Positions 57,301 through 64,000 of a stretch of DNA of 64,000 nucleotides are shown here, in pieces (position 1 is the stretch's first letter; each line of letters opens with the position of its first letter). The notes under the pieces are model-generated. The model had not been told where the DNA came from. It did not search any database and saw only the letters and a list, made by a program, of their open reading frames with translations. The position numbers and the translations under genes are program-made. This DNA is from Panopea generosa (lineage: Eukaryota > Mollusca > Bivalvia > Adapedonta > Hiatellidae): contig CM055905.1 of the NCBI GenBank assembly GCA_029582155.1, positions 6,264,062-6,328,061 of the forward strand, given 5' to 3'.

Positions 57301-60300
57301 AACCTCACTTTCTAATTGAATAATGGTATACTGACCCACCTACAAAACCCCCTTTCTGGTTGTATAATGGTATACTGATCCATCTACAAAACCCAACTTT
57401 CTGGTTGTATAATGGTATACTGACCCACCTACAAAACCTCACTTTCTAATTGAATAATGCTATACTGACCCACCTACAAAACCTCACTTTCTGGTTGTAT
57501 AATGCTATACTGACCCACCTACAAAACCTCACTTTCTGATTGAATAATGCTATACTGACCCACCTACAAAACCTCACTTTCTGGTTGTATAACGCTATAC
57601 TGACCCACCTACAAAACCTCACTTTCTGGTTGTATAACGCTATACTGACCCACCTACACAACCTCACTTTCTGGTTGTATAATGGTATACTGACCCACCT
57701 ACAAAACCTCACTTTCTGATGGAATAATGCTATACTGACCCACCTACAAAACCTCACTTTCTGATTGAATAATGCTATACTGACCCATCTACAAAACCTC
57801 ACTTTCTGGTTGTATAACGCTATACTGACCCACCAACACAACCTCACTTTCTAATTGTATAATGGTATACTGACCCACCTACAAAACCCCCTTTCTGATT
57901 GTATAATGGTATACTGACCCACCTACAAAACCCCCTTTCTGGTTGTATAATGGTATACTGACCTACTTACAAAACCACATTTCTGGTTGTATAATGCTAT
58001 ACTGACCCATCTACAAAACTTCACTTTCTGGTTGAATAACACTATACTGACCCACCTACAAAACTTCACTTTCTGATTGTATAACGCTATACTGACCCTA
58101 CTACAAAACCTCACTTTCTGGTTGTATAATGCTATTCTGACCCACTTACAAAACCCCCTGTCTGGTTGTATAATGCTATTCTGACCCACCTACAAAACCT
58201 CACTTTCTGATTGTATAACGCTATACTGACCCTACTACAAAACCTCACTTTCTGGTTGTATAATGCTATTCTGACCCACTTACAAAACCCCCTGTCTGGT
58301 TGTATAATGCTATTCTGACCCACCTACAAAACTTCACTTTCTGATTGTATAACGCTATACTGACCCTACTACAAAACCTCACTTTCTGGTTGTATAATGC
58401 TATTCTGACCCACTTACAAAACCCCCTGTCTGGTTGTATAATGGTATACTGACCCATCTACGAAACCCCCTGTCTGGTTGTATAATGCTATACTGACCCA
58501 GCTGCAAAACCCCCTGTCTGGTTGTATAATGCTATTCTGACCCACCTACAAAACCTCACTTTCTGATTGTATAACGCTATACTGACCCTACTACAAAACC
58601 TCACTTTCTGGTTGTATAATGCTATTCTGACCCACTTACAAAACCCCCTGTCTGGTTGTATAATGCTATTCTGACCCACCTACAAAACTTCACTTTCTGA
58701 TTGTATAACGCTATACTGACCCTACTACAAAACCTCACTTTCTGGTTGTATAATGCTATTCTGACCCACTTACAAAACCCCCTGTCTGGTTGTATAATGC
58801 TATTCTGACCCACCTACAAAACTTCACTTTCTGATTGTATAACGCTATACTGACCCTACTACAAAACCTCACTTTCTGGTTGTATAATGCTATTCTGACC
58901 CACTTACAAAACCCCCTGTCTGGTTGTATAATGGTATACTGACCCATCTACGAAACCCCCTGTCTGGTTGTATAATGCTATACTGACCCACCTACAAAAC
59001 CCCCTGTCTGGTTGTATAATGGTATACTGACCCACCTACAAAACCCCCTGTCTGGTTGTATAATGCTATACTGACCCACCTACAAAACCCCCTGTCTGGT
59101 TGTATAATGGTATACTGACCCAGCTGCAAAACCCCCTGTCTAATTGTATAATGCTATTCTGACCCACCTACAAAACCCCCTGTCTGGTTGTATAATGCTA
59201 TACTGACCCACCTACAAAACCCCCTGTCTGGTTGTATAATGGTATACTGACCCAGCTGCAAAACCCCCTGTCTGGTTGTATAATGCTATTCTGACCCACC
59301 TACAAAACCCCCTGTCTGGTTGTATAATGGTATACTGACCCATCTACAAAACCCCCTGTCTGGTTGTATAATGCTATACAGACCCACCTACAAAACCCCG
59401 TCTAGTTGTATTATGCTATACTGACCCACCTACAAAACCCCCTGTCTGGTTGTATAATGGTATACTGACCCACCTACAAAACCCCCTGTCTGGTTGTATA
59501 ATGGTATACTGACCCAGCTGCAAAACCCCCTGTCTGGTTGTATAATGCTAAATTGACCCACCTACAAAACCCCCTGTCTGGTTGTATAATGCTATGCTGA
59601 CCCACCTACAAAACCCCCTGTCTGGTTGTATAATGCTATGCTGACCCACCTACAAACCCCCTTTCTGGTTGTATAATGCTTAAATGACCCACCTACAAAA
59701 CCCCCTGTCTGGTTGTATAATGCTAATAGCCTATACTGACCCACCTACAAAACCCCCTGTCTGGTTGTCTAGTGGTATGCTGACCCACCTACAAAACCCC
59801 CTGTCTGGTTGTATAATGGTATACTGACCCATCTACAAAACCTCACTTTCTGGTTGTATAATGGTATGCTGACCCACCTACATGTACAAAACCCCCTGTC
59901 TGGTTGTATAATTGTATACTGACACATCTACAAAACCTCACTTTCTGGTTGTACAATGCTATGCTGACCCACATACAAAACCCCCTGTCTGGTTGTATAA
60001 TGGTAAACTGACCCATCTACAAAACCTCACTTTCTGGTTGTATAATGGTATACTGACCCACCTACAAAACCCCCTTTCTGGTTGTATAATGCTATACTGA
60101 CCCACCTACAAAACCTCACTTTCTGGTTGTATAATGGTATACTGACCTACCTACAAAACTCAACTTTCTGGTTGTATAATGCTATACTGACCCACCTACA
60201 AAATTTCACTTTCTGGTTGTATAATGGTATACTGACCTACCTACAAAACCCAATTTTCTGGTTGTATAATGGTATACTGACCCACCTACAAAACCCAGTT

Positions 60301-63300
60301 TTCTGGTTGTTTAATGGTATACTGACCTACCTACAAAACCTCACTTTCTGGTTGTATAATGCAATACTGACCTACCTACAAAACTCAATTTTCTGGTTGT
60401 ATAATGGTATACTGACCTACCTACAAAACCCAATTTTCTGGTTGTATAATGCTATACTGGCCGACCTACAAAACCTCACTTTCTGGTTGTATAATGCTTT
60501 ACTGACCCACCTACAAAATCCCATTTTCTGGTTGTATAATGATATAATGACCCACCTACAAAACCTTACTTTCTGGTTGTATAATGATATAATGACCCAC
60601 CTACAAAACCTCACTTTCTGGTTGTATAATGATATAATGACCCACCTACAAAACCTCACTTTCTGGTTGTATAATGATATAATGACCCACCTACAAAACT
60701 CCACTTTCTGGTTGTATAATGGTATAATGACCCATCTACAAAACCTCACTTTCTGGTTATATTATGGACTACTAACCTTCACCCTGTGGTACACTATAGT
60801 TTTCTCCTAGACCGCTTATAAAGTCTGAAATAGTTTGTCTTGGAGCCTGACCCATAGCTGCCTGTGTCATGTACCCTGTAATACCACTGACAAGCTGTGT
60901 AAATGCCTCATCAGATATTGGCTGCTGCCGACCAGTATCCGGCTGTACATTCTGGTTCTGATCTGTACTTGTGGAACTTGTGGTACCAGTACTTTGAGTG
61001 GTACTAGTAGACTGGTTACCTTGTCCCTGATTCTGAAAGAAAAATAAATAAGTCACAGTCTGATTATCACATGTGGCGAACATAGTGCATTACATATGAT
61101 TGATTGATTGATTGAATATTTAGTATTATTTTTATGCAATCGAGGGCTAACAGACAATCAGTTAACCTAACCACTGTTTCTTGGGATCCTGGTAGGTTAA
61201 CCAGTACTCGAGCACACCCAATCTCCGCAAGTAACTGATAACTTTACCACTTAAATCACCGATGAAAGATGAATGATAATGAGATGCAATATCGTTTATC
61301 AACCATCATGGAGACTGTAACCAGGCGGGGATTAGAACTCACAACCCCTGGATTGATAGTCAGACACAGTAACGACTGAGCTAATCGGGCCTGGCACATT
61401 ACATGTGAAATTTGCTGAGACACCAATACTCAACATGGACCAAGTCATTTTTGTATTTGGTTGAGAAGAATATCTAGTTCAATAGTCTGTTAGGTGTACC
61501 AGGTTAAGTCAAACAAAAATGGTTAACTTGCCAATTATTCATATTTCTAATTTAATTGTAGCATCAGTCACTACAGGTTTACCATTATAACGGCAGAGGT
61601 TGCGGGTTCAATCCACTATTACAACATAAATGTTTTGCTATTATGAGAAATTATAAGCATTCTAATAAGCTCTATAAGTTCTCTGTTTTCTTTTAAAGGG
61701 AGTGTTTCAGAATAACATGATGTAAATCTCTTGAAATAATTTAATACCAAAATGGATAAAAAGGAGATCATTATCATAAACAAACTGAATAGTTTAGTAC
61801 ATGTATGTTAAATTCACAAAAACAATATGTGGAGTTGTAAAACTTGAAACAAAATCCCCATTCTAAAAAGCAGTCATTCTGAATCCTTCTAAGATGAAAA
61901 TTTTACTATGTTTTGGCAATACTGGGTCAGTGAATATATATTGACACAGTATATTGAAAAAAAATGTTTTTAGCCAATTCAATTTTGAATTTTTTAAAAA
62001 TTTTGCTATATGTTCCCTTTAAAATGCAAAAATATGTTGCTATATCACAATTTAAAAAAAAACAACTGACCGCTGACTGCAACATGTCGCGTAACATTTG
62101 CACATAGTTGGGCTCTGCCCCACCTGCTGTACCAGCTCCCTGCTGTCCTGGAGTTGTGCCAGTTGATACCCGGGGTGCTGTTGGCTGTGCTGCTGCAGGC
62201 TGTGGGCCACTTGGGGGTCTTGGAACTCCTATGGGTGGAGTTCCTAACCTAAATCGCATTCCTGCTAGTATCAAAGTAGAAATACATGTATTGATGAATT
62301 TTATATTAAACATAATTATCATTTAGGGAGAATATGTGAAGAAAAAATGCTTTAAATGTCTTAAAAATTAGAATTATTTTTAAAATGGATAAAAAGCATC
62401 TCAATATCACTATAACATAAATAAAATCCGGATGGTTTGGTATGTCAAATCCACCAAAACATGATAAACTCATGTTTAAATTGGAGTGGTAATCTAGAAA
62501 TGAAATCCCCATTCTAGAAATAGACAGAACTTGCACTAATATATTGCTTATAATAATCATCACACTGAACCAAAGCTTCAAGTGATCTATAAATATGTTT
62601 TATACAAAAGGCAATGTACTTTATCTCACCTGGAATAAAGGGCATTTGTCCTGGGAACATTCCAGCCAGACCTGCAGGGGTACCTAGCTGTATATTTGCC
62701 CTCGGTACACCGATTCTCACGCCACTTGTTGGGGCTGTGGGTCTTGGTTGTCCAGTGCTGCCACCTGGAGGAACCTGTACTGGGTCCTACAATTGTTGTT
62801 AAAATTTTATGTTGCAATTATCAACAAACAAAGGTTTAAATAGAGGCATTCAACTAGCTATTGTGATATAAAAGAATCTTTCATATGGGTATTAGGTTCA
62901 AACCCGATGTTCCAATGCTTTTATCAGAAATAGAGCTCTGAAATACACAATACAAATTTTATCAGTAAAGTTTGGACCTTTCTGAAATTCTTGCAGACTT
63001 TTCAAAACTTTGCTTGAAGGCATCTTGGACCTGCAGTAAAATCCAGTGTTTTAAGCCCCTGAAGATATTTACATTTTTCCTAGCAAATCCCTGGATATTT
63101 TCTAAGAATAGCTTGAAGTCATGTTAATCCTTTCAGTCTATTAACCTGGGACAAGATATCCTTATAGAGTATGTGAGGATGAGACCTGGGACAAGATATC
63201 CCTATAGAGTATGTGAAGAGGAGACCTGGGACAAGATATCCTTATAGAGTATGTAAGGATGAGACCTGGGACAAGATACCCTTATAGATGATGTGAGGAG

Positions 63301-64000
63301 GAGACCTGGGACAAGATATCCTTAAAGAGTATATGAGGATGAGACCTGGGACAAGATATCCTTATAGAGTATATGAGGATGAGACCTGGGACAAGATATC
63401 CTTATAGAGTATGTAAGGATGAGACGTGGGACAAGATATCCTTATAGAGTATGTGAGGAGGAGACCTGGAACAAGATATCCTTAAAGAGTATATGAGGAT
63501 GAGACCTGGGACAAGATATCCTTATAGAGTTTGTGAGGAGGAGACAGTCTGAAGGTAACAAGCATGGGACAGCCTGTACATGCGACCATGGCAGTGTACC
63601 TGCTTCACAGCACTAACTATGTACTGAAGGCCAGGCTTTAATAAATATCCATACCCTTTCCCAATTTGATTGATATTATTGTATCGTTTGGTTTATTATA
63701 TGCAACATGTTTGAAAATGTCATAATGTAATGCCAACAATATATTTTTATTGTTTGATTTTTGTCTCTGCTTGTTACTACATGTATATCATGTATATGCT
63801 AATACGCGCATGGTCATTTTGGTGGTGATTAACACTGCAGAGCTTGATCCCAATCACTTAAGCATAAGCCCGGCTAAAAATTGCTCACACGCAGCTAGAA
63901 GAAAGGTACATGTACACAATACAATAATACTAAGATCAGTATGATACCTGTAGTGCTTGTGGTAGAGGTGGTACCAGTAGACACTGTGGTTCCCTGCCCT
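45069..64000 (-). CDS. BAG6: BAG6 (BAT3/Scythe) orthologue, central and C-terminal part, runs off the right edge
   Basis: Exons in transcript order: (>64000)-63948, 62786 (or 62779)-62630, 62264-62071, 61032-60777, 54617-54393, 50957-50855, 49410-49283, 49032-48685, 47602-47450, 46742-46635, 45341-45069. Borders are GT/AG. Phases agree except for one extra base in the exon at 54.4-54.6 kb and the uncertain acceptor at 62.78 kb. The middle region is Pro/Gly/Thr-rich. The C-terminus has SDIYLQGMPPKRRR (nuclear localisation signal) and a BAG-like domain ending DKDYKPERFPNSEEYF. From the family: BAG6 is a holdase that, with GET4/TRC35 and UBL4A, sorts tail-anchored proteins and mislocalised proteins for degradation, and also acts in the nucleus. 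The N-terminal ubiquitin-like domain would lie beyond the window. Confidence 0.93.
45376..45984. mobile_element. Composite MITE (TACAGTCAAACCTGT family) in BAG6 last intron
   Basis: Outer arms TACAGTCAAACCTGT and ACAGGTTTGACTGTA. A second inverted pair (ATAGATCTCACTACACAG / CTGTGTAGTGAGATGTATAG) at 45,391 and 45,802 suggests one family member nested beside another. Confidence 0.75.
46141..46360 (+). mobile_element. tRNA-derived SINE (family A), 5' truncated
   Basis: GCCTGGCCACAGTCTCCATG to tail ATATTCAATCAATCAATC; tRNA head missing. Confidence 0.85.
46635..46742 (-). CDS. BAG6: BAG6 exon with the KRRR nuclear localisation signal
   Basis: EWVPVISRDVETQLTQAPQP then PHSDIYLQGMPPKRRR; 36 codons, phase 0 both ends. 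QPP-SD-YL-GMP-KRR is a BAG6 signature. Its first 30 or so bases and acceptor are re-duplicated in the upstream intron. Confidence 0.95.
46743..47035 (-). repeat. Tandem duplicates of the start of the preceding BAG6 exon
   Basis: At a spacing of about 94 bp, 46,801-46,845 repeats the exon start plus acceptor (GGTACCCATTC then ATGTAAACATAC versus CTGTAAACATAC in the gene), so the copied acceptor has CAT in place of CAG on the minus strand. Weaker copies at about 46,905-46,925 and 46,975-47,025 keep CAGGCAAT-A-TGG and CCTGCAAACATAC. Confidence 0.8.
47155..47445. repeat. Two-copy tandem repeat next to BAG6 exon donor
   Basis: GGTTAGAACTTGTTCCTCAT, CACTGAAAACTTCATTTTAT (about 47,175) recurs diverged as GGTTAAGAAACTTACTTCTC, TTCACTGAAAATCCCTTAC (about 47,357). 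The second copy contains a GTAAGT on the minus strand about 90 bp from the real donor at 47,450. Confidence 0.5.
47450..47602 (-). CDS. BAG6: BAG6 exon, Ala/Ser/Pro-rich
   Basis: IEIDSVKLSSPASVKGAASA ... GTEWQAVVPS; 51 codons, phase 0 both ends, donor GTAAGT. Low-complexity linker before the NLS exon. Confidence 0.85.
47880..48175. repeat. 24-bp minisatellite in BAG6 intron
   Basis: About twelve units of AATCTGAGCTATAATACACATCTA with A/G and T/A variants. Confidence 0.95.
48493..48658 (+). mobile_element. tRNA-derived SINE (family A) with internal deletion
   Basis: Head CCCAATTAGCTCAGTCAGTT, then a shortened body and the tail ATATTCAATCAATCAATG; about 110 bp of body are missing. Confidence 0.85.
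48685..49032 (-). CDS. BAG6: BAG6 exon, 116 codons, Ser/Pro-rich linker
   Basis: RNLTAGVNPFIQEWMGSMTS, RQLSEFIPTITVTEG, then Ser/Thr/Pro/Gly-rich KRDPSPLRAPSPKRVSKP. Phase 0 both ends, donor GTAAAT. The plus-strand open frame here is a shadow. Confidence 0.9.
49283..49410 (-). CDS. BAG6: BAG6 exon, helical
   Basis: DNDANFGQDLYACVRRLLAE then LLILCSRCLGGMDAVELLM; enters in phase 1, leaves in phase 0, donor GTAAGT. Confidence 0.88.
49541..50372. mobile_element. TIR element of about 830 bp in BAG6 intron
   Basis: GTGGTATTCACTAATCATTC-TT at the left and AAGAATGATTGGTGAATATG-ACC at the right form inverted repeats of about 40 bp (with AAGTCTAAG inside). The interior has two units of about 180 bp (GGACATGCAATTCACAATTT / GACCAAGCAATTCACAATTT). 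No transposase. Confidence 0.75.
50432..50620 (+). mobile_element. SINE (family B)
   Basis: Head TCTCTATGGCCAGGTGAATA, body TTTTGGAAGAATGGTGATTC, CAGATTCATTCTGAGGTCTG, end GGCCATATATAACTTAG. Confidence 0.7.
50610..50850 (-). repeat. Minisatellite copying a BAG6 exon end and 5' splice site
   Basis: Five units of about 44-60 bp. Minus-strand unit: GATGAATTCTAGAGGAAAGTT plus GTTTTTACA. The real junction just upstream in the transcript is AATGAATTCCAGAG|GTAAGTTTTTG (50,855). The copied donor reads GAAAGT in most units and GCAAGT in one. Confidence 0.85.
50855..50957 (-). CDS. BAG6: BAG6 exon with FFNQQF
   Basis: NSATPRPHIDFSATLNGFFN then QQFVNVISLIMNSR; enters in phase 0, leaves in phase 1, donor GTAAGT. 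Confidence 0.88.
51106..51220 (+). mobile_element. SINE (family A) relic, heavily deleted
   Basis: GCCAGGCTCAGATAGAACAG ... TAGCCCTCGATGGCA ... ATATTCAAACAAACAAAAC. Confidence 0.6.
51288..51566 (+). mobile_element. tRNA-derived SINE (family A), full length
   Basis: GCCCAATTAGTTCAGTTGGT (A-box), TTAGTTCGAATCCCCGCCC (B-box), body and ACACAAAATATTC end. Abuts an inverted copy. Confidence 0.9.
51567..51797 (-). mobile_element. tRNA-derived SINE (family A), inverted next to the previous copy
   Basis: TATTCTAACCACTGTTTCCT ... GACTGAGCTAATCAGGGTCG. Tail-to-tail with 51,288-51,566. Confidence 0.85.
51925..52235 (+). mobile_element. tRNA-derived SINE, family C
   Basis: Head CCGCAGCATGGTCTAGTGGT (A-box) and GTCGTGAGTTCCATCTCC (B-box). 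A long body follows (ATTTGGCCCGGTGTCAGTAT) and an end TATTGAAAGTGGCGCTAAAC then ACAAAACAAAA. Confidence 0.8.
52327..52480. mobile_element. MITE fragment of the TACAGTCAAACCTGT family
   Basis: GAGTCAAACCTATCTTAAGC ... TTGCTTAATATAGGTTAAGC ... AGAGGTGACAGCTTAC. Confidence 0.6.
52485..54010. repeat. About 61-bp minisatellite derived from SINE family B, interrupted by a TIR element
   Basis: Units GCATGAATCTGAGTAGAAAG plus ATTGTCCTTTCACAAGTTAC plus TAGCATAAAGGAAAGAACT. Two units before 52,604 and about six after 53,636. GAATCTGAGTAGAA..-TCCTTTCACAAGTAACT is the body of family B SINEs here. Confidence 0.9.
52604..53636. mobile_element. About 1.03-kb TIR DNA element, non-autonomous
   Basis: Ends TACAGTCAAACCCTG and AAGTTTGACTGTA are inverted repeats with TA at both edges. 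The interior is AT-rich with no open frame. Near the ends GACCACTAAAGGGACATCTG and GTGGTCGCTGGTCGC recall the 'replace X with Y' palindromes of this family. It sits inside the 61-bp array. Confidence 0.75.
54120..54322 (+). mobile_element. tRNA-derived SINE (family A), head missing
   Basis: TTGATATACGACATTGCGTC ... GATGGCATACAACTGATGCT. Confidence 0.8.
54393..54617 (-). CDS. BAG6: BAG6 exon with an apparent one-base frameshift
   Basis: First half reads GFINDILSCVLSHLQITDLI, QVFYGHPQSLNRVQGPLREF. From about 54,480 the coding-like frame switches to TGAAATPENLRERVQILVES, MQPEIQDTV before donor GTAGGA. The exon is 225 nt, but its neighbours' phases need 224: it must begin with 2 bases and end in phase 0. 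One surplus base, probably in the TT of minus-strand CCTTGACAGG (54,481-54,482), explains both. Without repair the frame runs to a stop in the intron. Confidence 0.85.
54820..55130 (-). mobile_element. SINE relics (family E fragment, then family B on minus)
   Basis: 54,822-54,920 shows GTGGCAGTAGTAGTAGTGGA. 54,930-55,130 shows AATTTCAAGGAAGACCTCAG, GGATTTCGAACCTATGACCC (B-box complement) and the head GGATGCTCTACCTTTAGACC. Confidence 0.65.
55140..55343. other. BAG6 intron, nothing recognised
   Basis: Short unique stretch before the array. Confidence 0.4.
55344..60776 (-). repeat. About 45-bp minisatellite, about 95 copies, copying a BAG6 5' splice junction
   Basis: Minus-strand unit: GGTTTTGTAGGTGGGTCAGT plus ATACCATTATACAACCAGAA plus AGTGA. 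The adjoining exon/intron junction (60,777) reads GGTGAAG|GTTAGTAGTCCA then TAATATAACCAGAAAG, so unit and junction align over about 35 bp. Most units carry GTCAGT at the donor position. The half-dozen units closest to the exon (about 60,530-60,760) carry GTCATT. A tandem-core element (56,169-57,275) splits the array. Sub-blocks with a 134-bp higher-order period occur at 58.1-58.95 kb. All open frames here, on either strand, are repeat read-through. Confidence 0.93.
56169..57275 (+). mobile_element. Non-autonomous tandem-core element (pearl/Helitron-like), copy 2
   Basis: Same ends as copy 1 (CTAGAGCTATCACTGAAGGT ... TCGGAGGTATAA) with about four core units and a longer GACCGACAGA microsatellite (57,195-57,228). 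Inserted in an otherwise regular array unit, so the empty site can be read from its neighbours. Confidence 0.85.
60777..61032 (-). CDS. BAG6: BAG6 exon, Thr/Ser/Gln-rich then helical
   Basis: NQGQGNQSTSTTQSTGTTSS low-complexity, then ISDEAFTQLVSGITGYMTQA and RQTISDFISGLGENYSVPQG. Phase 0 in, phase 1 out, donor GTTAGT. The donor touches the 45-bp array. Confidence 0.88.
61097..61395 (-). mobile_element. tRNA-derived SINE (family A), full length
   Basis: Tail complement TGATTGATTGATTGATTGAA, head GCCAGGCCCGATTAGCTCAG. CATTACAT on both sides looks like the target-site duplication. Confidence 0.9.
61400..62070. other. BAG6 intron, nothing firm
   Basis: A degraded tRNA-like fragment (GGCAGAGGTTGCGGGTTCAA) at about 61,590-61,612; otherwise AT-rich and empty. 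Confidence 0.4.
62071..62264 (-). CDS. BAG6: BAG6 exon, Pro/Gly/Ala-rich
   Basis: AGMRFRLGTPPIGVPRPPSG ... GGAEPNYVQMLRDMLQSA; enters in phase 1, leaves in phase 0, donor GTCAGT. The functional GTCAGT donor matters for reading the 45-bp array. Confidence 0.9.
62270..62625. other. BAG6 intron, nothing recognised
   Basis: AT-rich sequence; short open frames only. Confidence 0.4.
62630..62786 (-). CDS. BAG6: BAG6 exon, Pro/Gly-rich
   Basis: VQVPPGGSTGQPRPTAPTSG then VRIGVPRANIQLGTPAGLAG and MFPGQMPFIPG; donor GTGAGA. Two acceptors are possible: TGTAG before 62,786, or CCCAG before 62,779. Only the second matches the phase of the Thr-rich reading of the upstream exon. Confidence 0.85.
63145..63545. 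repeat. 40-bp minisatellite in BAG6 intron
   Basis: Ten units of GAGACCTGGGACAAGATATC plus CTTATAGAGTATGTGAGGAT. No likeness to adjacent exon edges. Confidence 0.95.
63948..64000 (-). CDS. BAG6: BAG6 exon, partial at the window edge
   Basis: Thr-rich GQGTTVSTGTTSTTSTT before donor GTATCA. Cut by the right edge; frame chosen by composition and by phase with the next exon's second acceptor, so moderately certain. Confidence 0.65.

Noticed and set aside
60082..60810. 242-codon plus-strand frame and similar minus frames at 57.4-60.7 kb
   Set aside because: Read-through of the 45-bp minisatellite; the conserved exon at 60,777 is on the other strand.

Overview
This is eukaryotic, AT-rich, repeat-laden nuclear DNA. 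The source is most likely a marine bivalve mollusc. The organism call is inference: it rests on intron-rich metazoan genes with canonical GT/AG borders, and on a density of tRNA-derived SINEs, TIR MITEs and tandem-core Helitron/pearl-like elements that I associate with bivalve genomes. There are no bacterial-style operons. Nearly all of the long open frames are minisatellite artefacts.

Three conserved housekeeping genes can be assembled exon by exon with compatible phases. (1) ZZZ3, minus strand, about 18.35 kb down to 2.97 kb: 10 coding exons, 466 codons, SANT/Myb-like plus ZZ zinc finger, a subunit of the ATAC histone acetyltransferase complex. A probable 5' leader exon at 19.66-19.81 kb carries a separate 35-codon ORF that looks like a one-pass membrane microprotein. 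(2) PEX10, plus strand, 23.89-36.95 kb: 7 exons, 296 codons, peroxisomal RING E3. An intron of about 8.25 kb holds a 6-kb array of a 32-bp repeat. (3) BAG6, minus strand, from beyond 64.0 kb down to 45.07 kb: 11 exons covering the central and C-terminal part, ending in the NLS and BAG-like domain. One exon carries an apparent one-base frameshift. ZZZ3 and PEX10 are divergent; PEX10 and BAG6 converge. A possible extra minus-strand exon of unknown identity lies at 44.27-44.48 kb. The three proteins work in different places (chromatin, peroxisome membrane, cytosolic/nuclear protein triage), so nothing suggests a shared pathway.

Layout: 0-3 kb, minisatellite downstream of the ZZZ3 stop, interrupted by a tandem-core element; 3-19.8 kb, ZZZ3; 19.8-23.9 kb, MITEs, SINEs, a retrotransposon relic, a duplicated ZZZ3 exon edge and probable promoters; 23.9-37 kb, PEX10; 37-45 kb, SINEs, nuclear-receptor-motif repeats, MITEs; 45-64 kb, BAG6 with large intronic arrays.

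The most unusual signal is that several tandem arrays are copies of a gene's own exon edge. The 42-bp array after ZZZ3 repeats its last codons and stop. A 40-bp array in PEX10 intron 1 repeats the real 3' splice site. Two BAG6 arrays (about 45 bp x about 95, and about 44 bp x 5) repeat the 5' splice site of the adjacent exon. A 94-bp duplication repeats the start of another BAG6 exon. The copied splice signals are often, though not always, mutated.
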